In this document: positions 1 through 5,836 of the stretch, one piece after another
How positions within the stretch are numbered: the stretch's first letter is position 1
How the letters are laid out: each line of letters begins with the position of its first letter
Origin: Candidatus Nomurabacteria bacterium
GTDB taxonomy: Bacteria; Patescibacteriota; Minisyncoccia; Phycocordibacterales; UBA9973
Reading direction: 5' to 3'
NCBI GenBank assembly: GCA_943356455.1
Contig: CALRFB010000035.1
Span: 1 to 5,836 of the forward strand
DNA: 5,836 nucleotides
Position numbers and translations under genes: made by a program
Notes under the pieces: generated by a model
Databases searched by the model: none
What the model was told of the DNA's origin: nothing
Seen by the model: the letters and a program-made list of their open reading frames with translations, nothing else

Positions 1-299
1 AAAATAGCAGCATGTAGTGATGGAAATGAAAAATCTCCAGTATCAAAATAACTTCCTCCTACAAGTGGGCGCTGTATATGAAAAAATAATTTCAAACCTG
101 CAACTACGAGCCAGGTTACCAGCAAGCTAATAAAAAATAATGAAAAAACATACATAGGTCGCTTATCCTTTTTAGTTAGATATACGATAAGTAAAATCGG
201 GAAAATATAGCCCACGGGATATGAGAGGAAATAAGCAATTTGCCATACTGTATGGTCGTTACCTAGAGTAGAAAAAAAACTATAGAGTAGTGTGTTCAT
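1..299 (-). CDS. PAP2-superfamily (type 2) membrane phosphatase, C-terminus cut off by window edge
   Basis: The first 99 residues of a membrane phosphatase are present; the gene runs off the window at position 1. Translating from the ATG at 299 gives hydrophobic segments at about residues 20-41 and 49-69. These are followed by PAP2 motif 1 (K-x6-RP: K70, R77, P78) and the start of motif 2 (PSxH: P93, S94, H96, here PSLH). Motif 3, with the second catalytic His, would lie outside the window. The family removes phosphate from lipid phosphates or pyrophosphates such as phosphatidic acid, phosphatidylglycerol phosphate or undecaprenyl pyrophosphate. Beginning one base after the rodA stop codon, it is probably translationally coupled to rodA. 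That context favours, without proving, a role in undecaprenyl-carrier recycling for cell-wall synthesis. No strong Shine-Dalgarno precedes the start. The family call is firm; the substrate is inference. Confidence 0.85.
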   Translation of the reverse strand, partial: MNTLLYSFFSTLGNDHTVWQIAYFLSYPVGYIFPILLIVYLTKKDKRPMYVFSLFFISLLVTWLVVAGLKLFFHIQRPLVGGSYFDTGDFSFPSLHAAI

Positions 300-300
300 A

Positions 301-1422
301 TTACATACCGACGAATTCTTTATCGAAATCTTCTCGGTGCGCAGCTCGGGAATAGCGGCGCATACTAACAATAAGCCCGAGTGCAGTAAATTCTACCAGA
401 AGGTGCGATCCTCCATAACTCATGAATGGTAATGTAATACCAGTCACTGGCATAATACCAATATTCATGCCGATATTGATCAATAAATGCGACAAGATCA
501 TGATAGCAAAACCAGTTGCAAAAAGGGTCTCAAAATTTGAAGCACCTGTTAGAGCGGCCCGCAAAATACGCGCCAACAACAAACCGTATAGTGTCAAAAG
601 AATCAGTGCACCAATAAATCCCCACTCTTCAGTAAATGCCGCAAAAATAAAGTCTGTTTGGTATTCTGGTAAATACTGTAAACGGGATTGTGTTCCAAAC
701 CCAACACCTTTCCCCAGCAAGCCCCCTGAACCAACAGCAATACGTGATTGAAAAGCATTGTAGCCAGAACCACGAATATCGTAGTAAGGATTTAAAAAGT
801 TTACAACACGCTCTTTTTGGTATGGCTTAAAAACAAAGAACCACAAACCTGCAAACGTAGCGATGCCAACCATGAAAACAACAGCGAGGTGTTTTTTTGA
901 AATCCCAGAAACTAACGTCATACCGAACCAAATCATAAAAATGATAATGGCGGATCCAAAATCAGGTTCAAGAAATATGAGGATAAGTGGTACAAGTGCG
1001 TACGCCGCTGACACGAGCACGTGTTTAACGTGACGGATTTCAACATGGCGTCGTGAATAGTATTTTGCTAACAACAGAATAAGTGAAATTTTAACAACAT
1101 CTGAAGGCTGAAATGAGAATGCTCCAAATGAAAACCAAGATCTGGCACCATTGACGACATTGCCGGCGATCAACACACCTACCAAGAAAAGCATGCCGAT
1201 GACATACATCCAAAATGCAACATTGGTACGTTTGAGTACTTGTAAATCAATACGAGAAGCGAGAAAAAAAACAATGATCGAGACTACGGCCCAGACAAGT
1301 TGGCGACTAAAAAAACCGGATTCTCCGGTAAACGATTTCATCGTTACAAGCCCAGCAGCAATGATTGGGATCACCGCAAAAACGATGAGCCAATCCATTT
1401 TTTTTGATTCCAATGATCCCAT
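301..1422 (-). CDS. rodA: RodA, SEDS-family peptidoglycan glycosyltransferase
   Basis: This 373-residue polytopic membrane protein has the expected length for the SEDS family (RodA/FtsW/SpoVE), which polymerises lipid II into glycan strands. RodA acts with a class B PBP in the elongasome. Visible signatures are NGARSWFSFG at 91-100 followed by QPSD (105-108), EPDFGSA at 152-158, GSGGLLGKGVGFGTQSRL near 231-248, LPEYQTDFIFA at 251-261 and the C-terminal block MPVTGITLPFMSYGGS at 324-339. The Asp in TDF (D257) corresponds to the essential Asp of this family. QSRLQYLPEYQTDFIFA and the MPVTGITLPF block fit RodA better than FtsW. The start used is the ATG at 1422, two bases after the upstream stop. 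An in-frame ATG at 1398 (M9, MDWL) is an alternative that would lose only eight polar residues. It is the middle gene of a tight cluster with the Cys-motif protein and the PAP2 phosphatase. Confidence 0.95.
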   Translation of the reverse strand: MGSLESKKMDWLIVFAVIPIIAAGLVTMKSFTGESGFFSRQLVWAVVSIIVFFLASRIDLQVLKRTNVAFWMYVIGMLFLVGVLIAGNVVNGARSWFSFGAFSFQPSDVVKISLILLLAKYYSRRHVEIRHVKHVLVSAAYALVPLILIFLEPDFGSAIIIFMIWFGMTLVSGISKKHLAVVFMVGIATFAGLWFFVFKPYQKERVVNFLNPYYDIRGSGYNAFQSRIAVGSGGLLGKGVGFGTQSRLQYLPEYQTDFIFAAFTEEWGFIGALILLTLYGLLLARILRAALTGASNFETLFATGFAIMILSHLLINIGMNIGIMPVTGITLPFMSYGGSHLLVEFTALGLIVSMRRYSRAAHREDFDKEFVGM

Positions 1423-1424
1423 AC

Positions 1425-2198
1425 CTACCGATTTGCAAAGACATTGACCTGAGTAATAATTTCGGTACGTTTAGGCTCCCCTGCAAATGGTTCACGCCAA
1501 GTAAACGTTACATCTTTTTTTGTGCCTGCTGCCATCCCGTCGATAACGGTTTTGCTGACGCCGAGTGCATTGTTATCATTGTCATAAATAATAGCGAGTG
1601 CATCGATAGCTTGTATTGATGTAATCGTCGGATTGCTGATCGTCACCGGAAGTTTGGGTGCCACGTCGAGGTTCGTAGGCACTCCAGCTTCAGCAAAAAC
1701 TGATTGCTTAGATTCATCAACGGAAACTCGAAGCCATTCTGGGATAGATGTAAACCTAAATAAAGTATTTTTCGGAATACGGTTGCCGGTAACTATCGCT
1801 GGTTCAAAAATACCAAATCTACCATTTGGTGGAATGTATGTTGCACCTTGTCGTGACGAAATAAAAATATTGTTAGCATCGTAGAAATCAAACTGGTAGT
1901 AGACAATTTTAGACGATGCAAGTAAATTTTGATTTTCAATATATGCAAATGCATTGTAGTAACCATCACCAACTTTAAAAGCCCGTGACCATTTGACTAC
2001 AAGCGGGACAGCTGCCGCCTGACAAATGCGCTCGCATCCGCCACCGCAGTCAATACCGGTTTCAGTGCCATTTTGTTTTGCGTCAACACATGTTGGTGGT
2101 TTATTTAATTTGGGATATATATTTACAAGCAAAAAAAGAGCAAATGCCAAGCAGGCGATTCCCCCATAGAACATTTTTCTTTTACCGGCCCAACTCAT
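1425..2198 (-). CDS. Membrane-anchored extracellular protein with Cys-rich motif and two probable beta-sandwich regions; function unknown
   Basis: I cannot name this 257-residue protein. It has a short basic N-terminus (K7, R8, K9), one hydrophobic segment at about 10-28, and then an extracytoplasmic part, so it looks like an uncleaved signal-anchor protein. Just outside the membrane is a compact motif with C37, C51, C55 and C59 (C-x13-C-x3-C-x3-C). Its NG-x-ETGIDCGG-x-C core resembles short Cys motifs seen in many secreted or surface proteins and probably forms disulfides. The remainder (about 65-160 and 180-257) is rich in alternating beta-type residues. Two segments look alike: YYQFDFYDANN near 100-110 and ALAIIYDNDNN near 200-210, as in FxLYD/Ig-like repeats. 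It lies 2 nt upstream of rodA, so an envelope or elongasome-linked role is plausible but inferred. The ATG at 2198 has no Shine-Dalgarno but a -10 box 7 nt before it. Confidence 0.85.
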   Translation of the reverse strand: MSWAGKRKMFYGGIACLAFALFLLVNIYPKLNKPPTCVDAKQNGTETGIDCGGGCERICQAAAVPLVVKWSRAFKVGDGYYNAFAYIENQNLLASSKIVYYQFDFYDANNIFISSRQGATYIPPNGRFGIFEPAIVTGNRIPKNTLFRFTSIPEWLRVSVDESKQSVFAEAGVPTNLDVAPKLPVTISNPTITSIQAIDALAIIYDNDNNALGVSKTVIDGMAAGTKKDVTFTWREPFAGEPKRTEIITQVNVFANR

Positions 2199-2205
2199 AT
2201 GTGCA

Positions 2206-2211
2206 AGTATA
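2206..2211 (-). promoter_or_regulatory. Candidate -10 box for the Cys-motif protein-rodA-PAP2 cluster
   Basis: On the minus strand the hexamer TATACT (5 of 6 matches to TATAAT) ends 7 nt before the A of the ATG at 2198. A weak TTG-containing -35 candidate lies about 16 nt further upstream, at the outer edge of the inverted-repeat element. With normal spacing the transcript would start at or within a base or two of the start codon, which fits the lack of any Shine-Dalgarno. Assigned by eye only. Confidence 0.5.
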
Positions 2212-2232
2212 ATTCATTCCAGCTGTAATACA

Positions 2233-2373
2233 AAATAGCATGTACGTAGTAGCTCAAAACAGCATTTCCAAGGGTACGAAAAATCTCTGCAGAGATTTTT
2301 CTCCGTTCTCGCGCCAGTCGCGCTCGAAAGCCCCTTTGCAATGCTGTTTTGTATCGCTACGTACATGCTATTT
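2233..2373. repeat. 141-bp nested inverted-repeat element between two genes
   Basis: The ends of this noncoding element form a long inverted repeat, 2233-2266 against 2340-2373. It comprises 17 bp identical (AAATAGCATGTACGTAG), 5 mismatched positions and 12 bp identical (CAAAACAGCATT). Inside lie a perfect 24-bp palindrome at 2278-2301 (A5 and T5 flanks, TGCA at its centre) and a GC-rich hairpin, GCGC-CAGTC-GCGC, at 2311-2323. The GC-rich part differs in composition from its AT-rich surroundings. As RNA, the whole would fold into one cruciform-like structure. Its A/T-flanked inner hairpin could also terminate transcription of the PG-binding gene, whose stop lies about 20 nt before it. It has no ORF. 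It could be a MITE- or REPIN-like repeat; a copy search of the genome would decide. Confidence 0.8.
2278..2301 (-). terminator. Possible bidirectional terminator-like palindrome
   Basis: This perfect palindrome can fold as a 10-bp stem with a TGCA loop. Its outer pairs are A-tract against T-tract, so in either direction a hairpin is followed by a T run. It could end the transcript of the upstream PG-binding gene. It is part of the larger inverted-repeat element, so termination may be incidental to its origin. Confidence 0.4.
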
Positions 2374-2394
2374 GCATAACTATAGTATTTGAAA

Positions 2395-2802
2395 TTACCG
2401 CAGAGACGTATTTATGATCGCAATTGTTTGTTCACCTACGAAACCTGTGGCTGGTGATATGTTATTTGCGACTTGGAAATCTTTTACTGCTTGTTTTGTG
2501 ATGGGGCCGAATTCACCGGTTATATATTTTGGTTTAAGAAAATTGTGAGCCACTAAATATGTTTGCAAAACGAGCACATCTTTGCTATCAATATTTTTTG
2601 TATTTTCTCCAAACGTTGCTGTGATCTGTTGACGTGTTTCTACTGGAACAGCTGCCACATGTTGCGTGTGTGTAATACGCATCGTTTTCGAACGAGTCAG
2701 TGCGGCTTCTAGCTGACTGTTCCCAATTGCATTATTTGTATTTATAACAACAAAAGCAATTGCTGATATAGCAATTAGAAATAGTATTGTTTGTCTTCTC
2801 AT
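2395..2802 (-). CDS. Small exported or membrane-anchored protein with a PG_binding_1 domain
   Basis: The protein has 135 residues from the ATG at 2802. A basic start (MRRQ) leads into a hydrophobic segment at about 6-20, either a signal peptide or an anchor. A low-complexity polar linker follows, and then a C-terminal domain at about 72-131. That domain has the PG_binding_1 pattern: DVLVLQTYL, then ITGEFGPITKQAVKDFQ, then TGFVGEQTIAIIN. This fold binds peptidoglycan and usually tethers a partner enzyme, but no catalytic domain is attached here, so it may be a stand-alone wall-binding or structural protein. An in-frame TTG at 2808 would add two residues. The ATG is preferred because a TATAAT box at 2809-2814 would place transcription initiation at about 2802, leaving the TTG untranscribed. 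The gene follows the rRNA terminator and has its own promoter. Confidence 0.85.
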   Translation of the reverse strand: MRRQTILFLIAISAIAFVVINTNNAIGNSQLEAALTRSKTMRITHTQHVAAVPVETRQQITATFGENTKNIDSKDVLVLQTYLVAHNFLKPKYITGEFGPITKQAVKDFQVANNISPATGFVGEQTIAIINTSLR

Positions 2803-2808
2803 GGCCAA

Positions 2809-2836
2809 ATTATACCATCGCTAAAAAGAGGAGCAA
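2809..2836 (-). promoter_or_regulatory. Promoter of the PG-binding protein gene (extended -10)
   Basis: On the minus strand, TTGCTC (2836-2831) is a half-matching -35. After 16 nt comes a perfect -10, TATAAT (2814-2809), with an extended TG motif (TGGTATAAT). Only six bases separate the -10 from the ATG at 2802, so the mRNA should begin at about the start codon itself. The promoter sits immediately after the rRNA operon terminator, giving this gene independent transcription. Confidence 0.75.
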
Positions 2837-2837
2837 T

Positions 2838-2867
2838 AGAAAAACCCCGGCTATTCGGGGTTTTTCT
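2838..2867 (-). terminator. rRNA operon intrinsic terminator
   Basis: A 12-bp perfect stem (AGAAAAACCCCG paired with CGGGGTTTTTCT) closes a 6-nt loop, with the T run on the 3' arm. It lies about 27 nt past the 5S 3' end. The A-tract/T-tract symmetry would allow function in both directions, though no plus-strand gene reaches it. Confidence 0.9.
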
Positions 2868-2881
2868 TATTTTTAAAATAG

Positions 2882-3019
2882 AGTTTGAACGTTCTGTTCC
2901 GGCGACTACCTACTTTCCCCACAAGGAGTATCATCGGTACTACGGCGCTTAACGACTCTGTTCGGAATGGGAAGAGGTGTGACCACCGCGTCAAATCACC
3001 AGAACAGAACGTTCAAACT
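2882..3019 (-). other. 5S rRNA processing stalk (18-bp perfect inverted repeat)
   Basis: Positions 2882-2899 and 3002-3019 are perfect reverse complements (AGTTTGAACGTTCTGTTC and its complement) and bracket the 5S gene. The inner part is 5S helix I; the outer 11-12 bp extend into the precursor. Such extended stalks are typical substrates for RNase III- or RNase M5/E-type maturation. Which nuclease acts here cannot be seen. Confidence 0.75.
2894..3006 (-). rRNA. rrf: 5S ribosomal RNA
   Basis: The minus strand carries the conserved 5S blocks: GGTCACACCTCTTCCCATTC, then CCGAACAGAGTCGTTAAG, CGCCGTAGTACCGATG and GGGGAAAGTAGGTAGTCGCC. It is about 113 nt long and intact. It follows the 23S gene with a spacer of about 68 nt that holds no tRNA. 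The ends are approximate because helix I merges into a longer flanking stem (2882-2899 with 3002-3019) that extends beyond the mature ends. Confidence 0.95.
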
Positions 3020-3368
3020 AAGCCTTACGGCCAACCAAAATTTCTGCATACATGCAGTATCGTGCTTCGCACATTTCCTAATAGGAATCGAATAATTAGT
3101 ACACCTCGGCTGAACACATTGCTGTGCTTACACCTAGTGCCTATCAACCTGATCATCTCTCAGGGTTCTATAACGATTCCTTATCTTGAAGCTGGCTTCC
3201 CTCTTAGATGCTTTCAGAGGTTATCCATTCCCAACATAGCTACTCGGCAGTGCCCTTGGCAGGACAGCCGACACACCAGAGGTTAGTTCATTCCGGTCCT
3301 CTCGTACTAGGAACGACTCTTCTCAAGAATCAACGAGTGCAGTAGATAGGAGACCAACCTGTCTCACG

Positions 3369-4080
3369 CATTTGGTTTTACTTCCGCGGTCTGCTTTATA
3401 TCTACATAAAAAGCAGTGCTGAACCTTCATTCCTGAAGGGATCGGACTATATCACATTCTCTTTAAGAACATCAACATTTAGTCTCTACGGGGTTTTATA
3501 AATTTCATAGAAGAATCAAGCCGGAAGTGCATCGTTTAGTGCACTTCCATCGGGCTTGATCTGGAAGTTTTCCGCTTCCTACAAACCTAAGATTGTATCG
3601 CAACGAATGAAAATTTGGAGTTTTTCGCACTCTAATTTTTAGATTAGATTTTTAGTCCAACCCACTTCGCCACCACTTCTCTTTCGGTTACCTTAAAGAA
3701 CAATTTCTTCTATGAAACTCACAAAACTTCCCTCGGTGTTATCCGTCGTAGGATTTCACCGATATAGTTGATTTGACGAATCATGTATTGCTACATGTTG
3801 CCGCCGTGAGCACACTAACTGTGTGCATGGTTGATTTGCCAGACTAATTACAACTTTCACATTGTAAGAATTTCTGGACTTCTCAGATTTCTGCGATTAT
3901 TTTTGTTAACGCTGTACGGATAGTACAAACGTGCGGAAATAAATCGCATATATAACAGACATATTCATAAGAATTTCTTTGGAATTTCTCAAAATATGAA
4001 CCTCGGGGGCTCAAACGATTCTGCAATCAAATGTATGATCTCAAAATAATAAATTACTTTCGATCTTACTCAATTGCAAG
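3369..4080 (-). ncRNA. Group I self-splicing intron in 23S rRNA at site L2593
   Basis: This 712-nt insertion separates exon ends CAAACCGT and CGTGAGACAGG, i.e. between E. coli-equivalent U2593 and C2594. This is the site of the Chlamydomonas chloroplast intron that encodes I-CreI. The last exon base is U and the last intron base is G, as group I splicing requires. Near the 3' end are an R element (GTAGAGACTAAATG, 3489-3476) and an S element (GTGATATAGTCC, 3455-3444). Their GACTA and TAGTC form P7. Between them lie P3' (GTTGAT, pairing with ATCAAC upstream, around 3766-3771) and a P8 hairpin (TTCT-TAAAG-AGAA). A P9 hairpin (CCTTC/GAAGG, 3424-3439) and a CTGCTTT/AAAGCAG hairpin follow. A long stem at 3515-3560 (8 + 9 bp, 4-nt bulge) is a probable P6 extension. 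I did not find a convincing P1 guide pairing. No ORF or homing endonuclease is present. Confidence 0.87.
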
Positions 4081-4107
4081 ACGGTTTGAACCCAGCTCGC
4101 GTACCTT

Positions 4108-4140
<33 letters not shown>

Positions 4141-4741
4141 TCTCCAGCCCCGGGATAAGGTGAGCCGACATCGAGGTGCCGAACTCCGCCGTCGATATGA
4201 ACTCTTAGGCGGAACTAGCCTGTTATCCCTAGAGTAGCTTCTATCCGTTAATCTTCGGCCGCATCTAATGCGAACCGTCGGTTCACTTTGCCCCGCTTTC
4301 GCGTCTGCTCGACATGTACGTCTTGCAGTGAAGCCAGCTTATGCCAATACACTATCGGCACGGTTTCCATTCGCGCCTAGCTGACCTTTGGACCCCTCCG
4401 TTACTTTTTAGGAGGGATTCGCCCCAAACAAACTACCCGGCAGGCACTGTCTCAATACGATTTTTTCGTGCTGATTAGGACATAACAAAGACAAGAGTGG
4501 TATTTCACTGTTGAGTATTACACAACCGAAATCGTGTACATAACCTCTCCCACCTATTCTACGCATGCATTCACTATGCCCAATACCAACCTGTAGTAAA
4601 GCTTCTAGGGTCTTTTCGTCTAACTGCACTTAACCGGCATCTTCACCGGTATTGTATTTTCACCGAGCAAATCCCCGAGACAGTTTTCCAGTCATTACGC
4701 CATTCGTGCGCGTCGGAACTTACCCGACAAGGTACTTCGCT

Positions 4742-4967
4742 CTTCTGTACCCCTAAGAAGGACTCTATCTTTACCCTCGCTTGCGCGTTCGGGTACTTGA
4801 CGTTGGTCTCTCGTTAATCAAGTTTGGACTGCCATCATATTTCGATGGTGGCAGGTAGCTTCTAATGTGTAATGAATTGTTTGTTTAACATAACTATTTA
4901 TCTTTTTCTATAGCAGTCCTAGTCCGTTCTATACTCCATTTGGTCTTGCGACAAAATGAAATACAGA
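4742..4967 (-). ncRNA. Probable small group I intron in 23S rRNA at site L1931
   Basis: This 226-nt insertion separates CGGTCCTAAGGT from AGCGAAGTACC, between E. coli-equivalent U1931 and A1932 just 3' of helix 69. This is a known bacterial and organellar group I insertion site. The exon ends in U and the insertion ends in G. Near its 3' end AAAGATAGAGTCC closely matches the group I S element. It is preceded by a P8-like hairpin, TACCCGAACGC-GCAA-GCGAGGGTA, with a GNRA loop. A GAGAGACCA stretch is R-like, and GGACTGC/GCAGTCC could be P4. Weak points: the R-S pairing is imperfect, a clear P3 was not found, and the ends can pair (TTCTGTA/TACAGAA, 4962-4968 with 4743-4749), as in an excised intervening sequence. 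At this core site, retention in the ribosome is unlikely. It is too small to encode an endonuclease. Confidence 0.65.
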
Positions 4968-5002
<35 letters not shown>

Positions 5003-5836
5003 CAGGGCTTACAACAACCAGCTTGATATAATCGCACCATCGTTGGTTAACCTTCTGGCATTGGTCAGGCGTCACCCCCTATACATCCACTTACGTGTTC
5101 GCAGGGAGCTGTGTTTTTGATAAACAGTTGCCAGAAATACTTTCGCTGCGGCCGCTTGAGTTAACAAGCGGCAAGCCTTATTCCAAAGTTACGGCTGCTT
5201 TTTTGCCGAGTTCCTTGGGGATCTCTCACTCGTTCGCCTTGGTCTACTCGACCTGACTACCTGTGTCGGTTTACGGTACGGTTTCTAATGTAATAATCTT
5301 AGCGGATTTTCTCGGCAGCGTGCTCCATGATATTTAACCGGGCGAACCCGACCATTTCCGCTGATCTCGCATGTGCCTTGCGGCTGCTTCCGGATTTTCC
5401 TGGAAGCCACACTCAACCCACGAACGCAAATCCAATAATGCGCATCATGTACAACCCTGCGTCCCCACATCGAATACACCAGAAGTGATGGAATATTAAC
5501 CATCTGTCCATCGAGTCCGACTTTCGTCATTCCCTTAGGCCCGACTAACCCTTCGTCGATCATCGTTGCGAAGGAAACCTTAGTCTTTCGGCGGCAAGGG
5601 CTCTCACCTTGCTTGCGGTTACTTGTGCCAACATTCTTACTTCCACACGCTCCAGCATGGCTCACGCCTTTGCCTTCGTCGCAAGAGTGGAATACTCTCC
5701 TACCACTCACAGACATATAAATATGAATGTGAATCCTCAAATTCGGTAACACACTTAGCCCCGATTATCTGCGGTGCGAGGTCTCTTGATGAGTGAGCTG
5801 TTACGCTTTCTTTAAATGATGGCTGCTTCTAAGCCA

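Noticed and set aside
422..751. Plus-strand ORF opposite rodA (also 1151-1447)
   Set aside because: These are antisense shadows of the clear rodA coding frame, low in complexity and without start signals.
1307..1495. 62-codon minus-strand ORF overlapping the rodA start
   Set aside because: It is in another frame across the end of the Cys-motif gene and the start of rodA; both of those are well supported.
1633..1884. 83-codon plus-strand ORF
   Set aside because: It is antisense to the Cys-motif protein gene with no independent support.
2233..2373. Integron attC site or CRISPR-like array
   Set aside because: There is no integrase, no core-site pair recognised, and no spaced direct repeats; the structure is a single nested inverted repeat.
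3007..3074. tRNA gene in the 23S-5S spacer
   Set aside because: The spacer is only about 68 nt and shows small hairpins (CTGCA/TGCAG and GTGC-GAA-GCAC on the minus strand) but no cloverleaf or T-loop motif.
2885..3286. 133-codon plus-strand ORF
   Set aside because: It runs antisense through the 5S gene, spacer and 23S 3' end; sequence conservation there is due to rRNA.
3369..4080. LAGLIDADG or HNH endonuclease gene in the large intron
   Set aside because: No sizeable reading frame or motif was seen on the sense strand; stops occur in all frames.
4408..4629. 73-codon minus-strand ORF
   Set aside because: It is within the 23S exon.
5285..5752. 155-codon minus-strand ORF
   Set aside because: It lies wholly inside 23S rRNA sequence that aligns with the conventional gene.

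Overview
The window reads almost entirely on the minus strand. Transcription runs from high to low coordinates. It holds the 3' two-thirds of a 23S rRNA gene, a 5S rRNA gene and an rRNA terminator, followed by four protein genes: a small peptidoglycan-binding-domain protein, a membrane-anchored Cys-motif protein, rodA, and a truncated PAP2-family phosphatase. No plus-strand gene is supported.

The most striking content is in the 23S gene. Two insertions interrupt its most conserved segments. One, of 712 nt (3369-4080), lies exactly between E. coli-equivalent positions U2593 and C2594. It carries a recognisable group I core (R and S elements forming P7, a P3 pairing, a P8 hairpin, a terminal G). 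The other, of 226 nt (4742-4967), lies between U1931 and A1932 and has an S-like element, a GNRA-capped P8-like hairpin and a terminal G. Removing both restores a continuous, conventional 23S sequence. Neither contains an appreciable ORF, so any homing endonuclease is absent. E. coli numbering here comes from recalled alignment, not a computed one.

Downstream of the 5S gene, which sits inside an 18-bp perfect inverted repeat, a strong intrinsic terminator ends the rRNA operon. A second unit then begins: a 135-aa exported or anchored PG_binding_1 protein, a nested-palindrome intergenic element (2233-2373), and a tight three-gene cluster (Cys-motif protein, rodA, PAP2 phosphatase) with 1-2 nt gaps. 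RodA polymerises glycan strands from lipid II. A PAP2 enzyme next to it could recycle the undecaprenyl pyrophosphate released, and the anchored proteins probably act in the envelope. The first genes of both units have a -10 box only 6-7 nt before the ATG and no Shine-Dalgarno, which predicts leaderless mRNAs.

Source organism: moderate GC, introns in an otherwise ordinary bacterial 23S gene, compact genes, and small PG-binding and Cys-motif membrane proteins of the style found in Patescibacteria/CPR (particularly Parcubacteria-like lineages). This assignment is inference from gene style, not a phylogenetic result.
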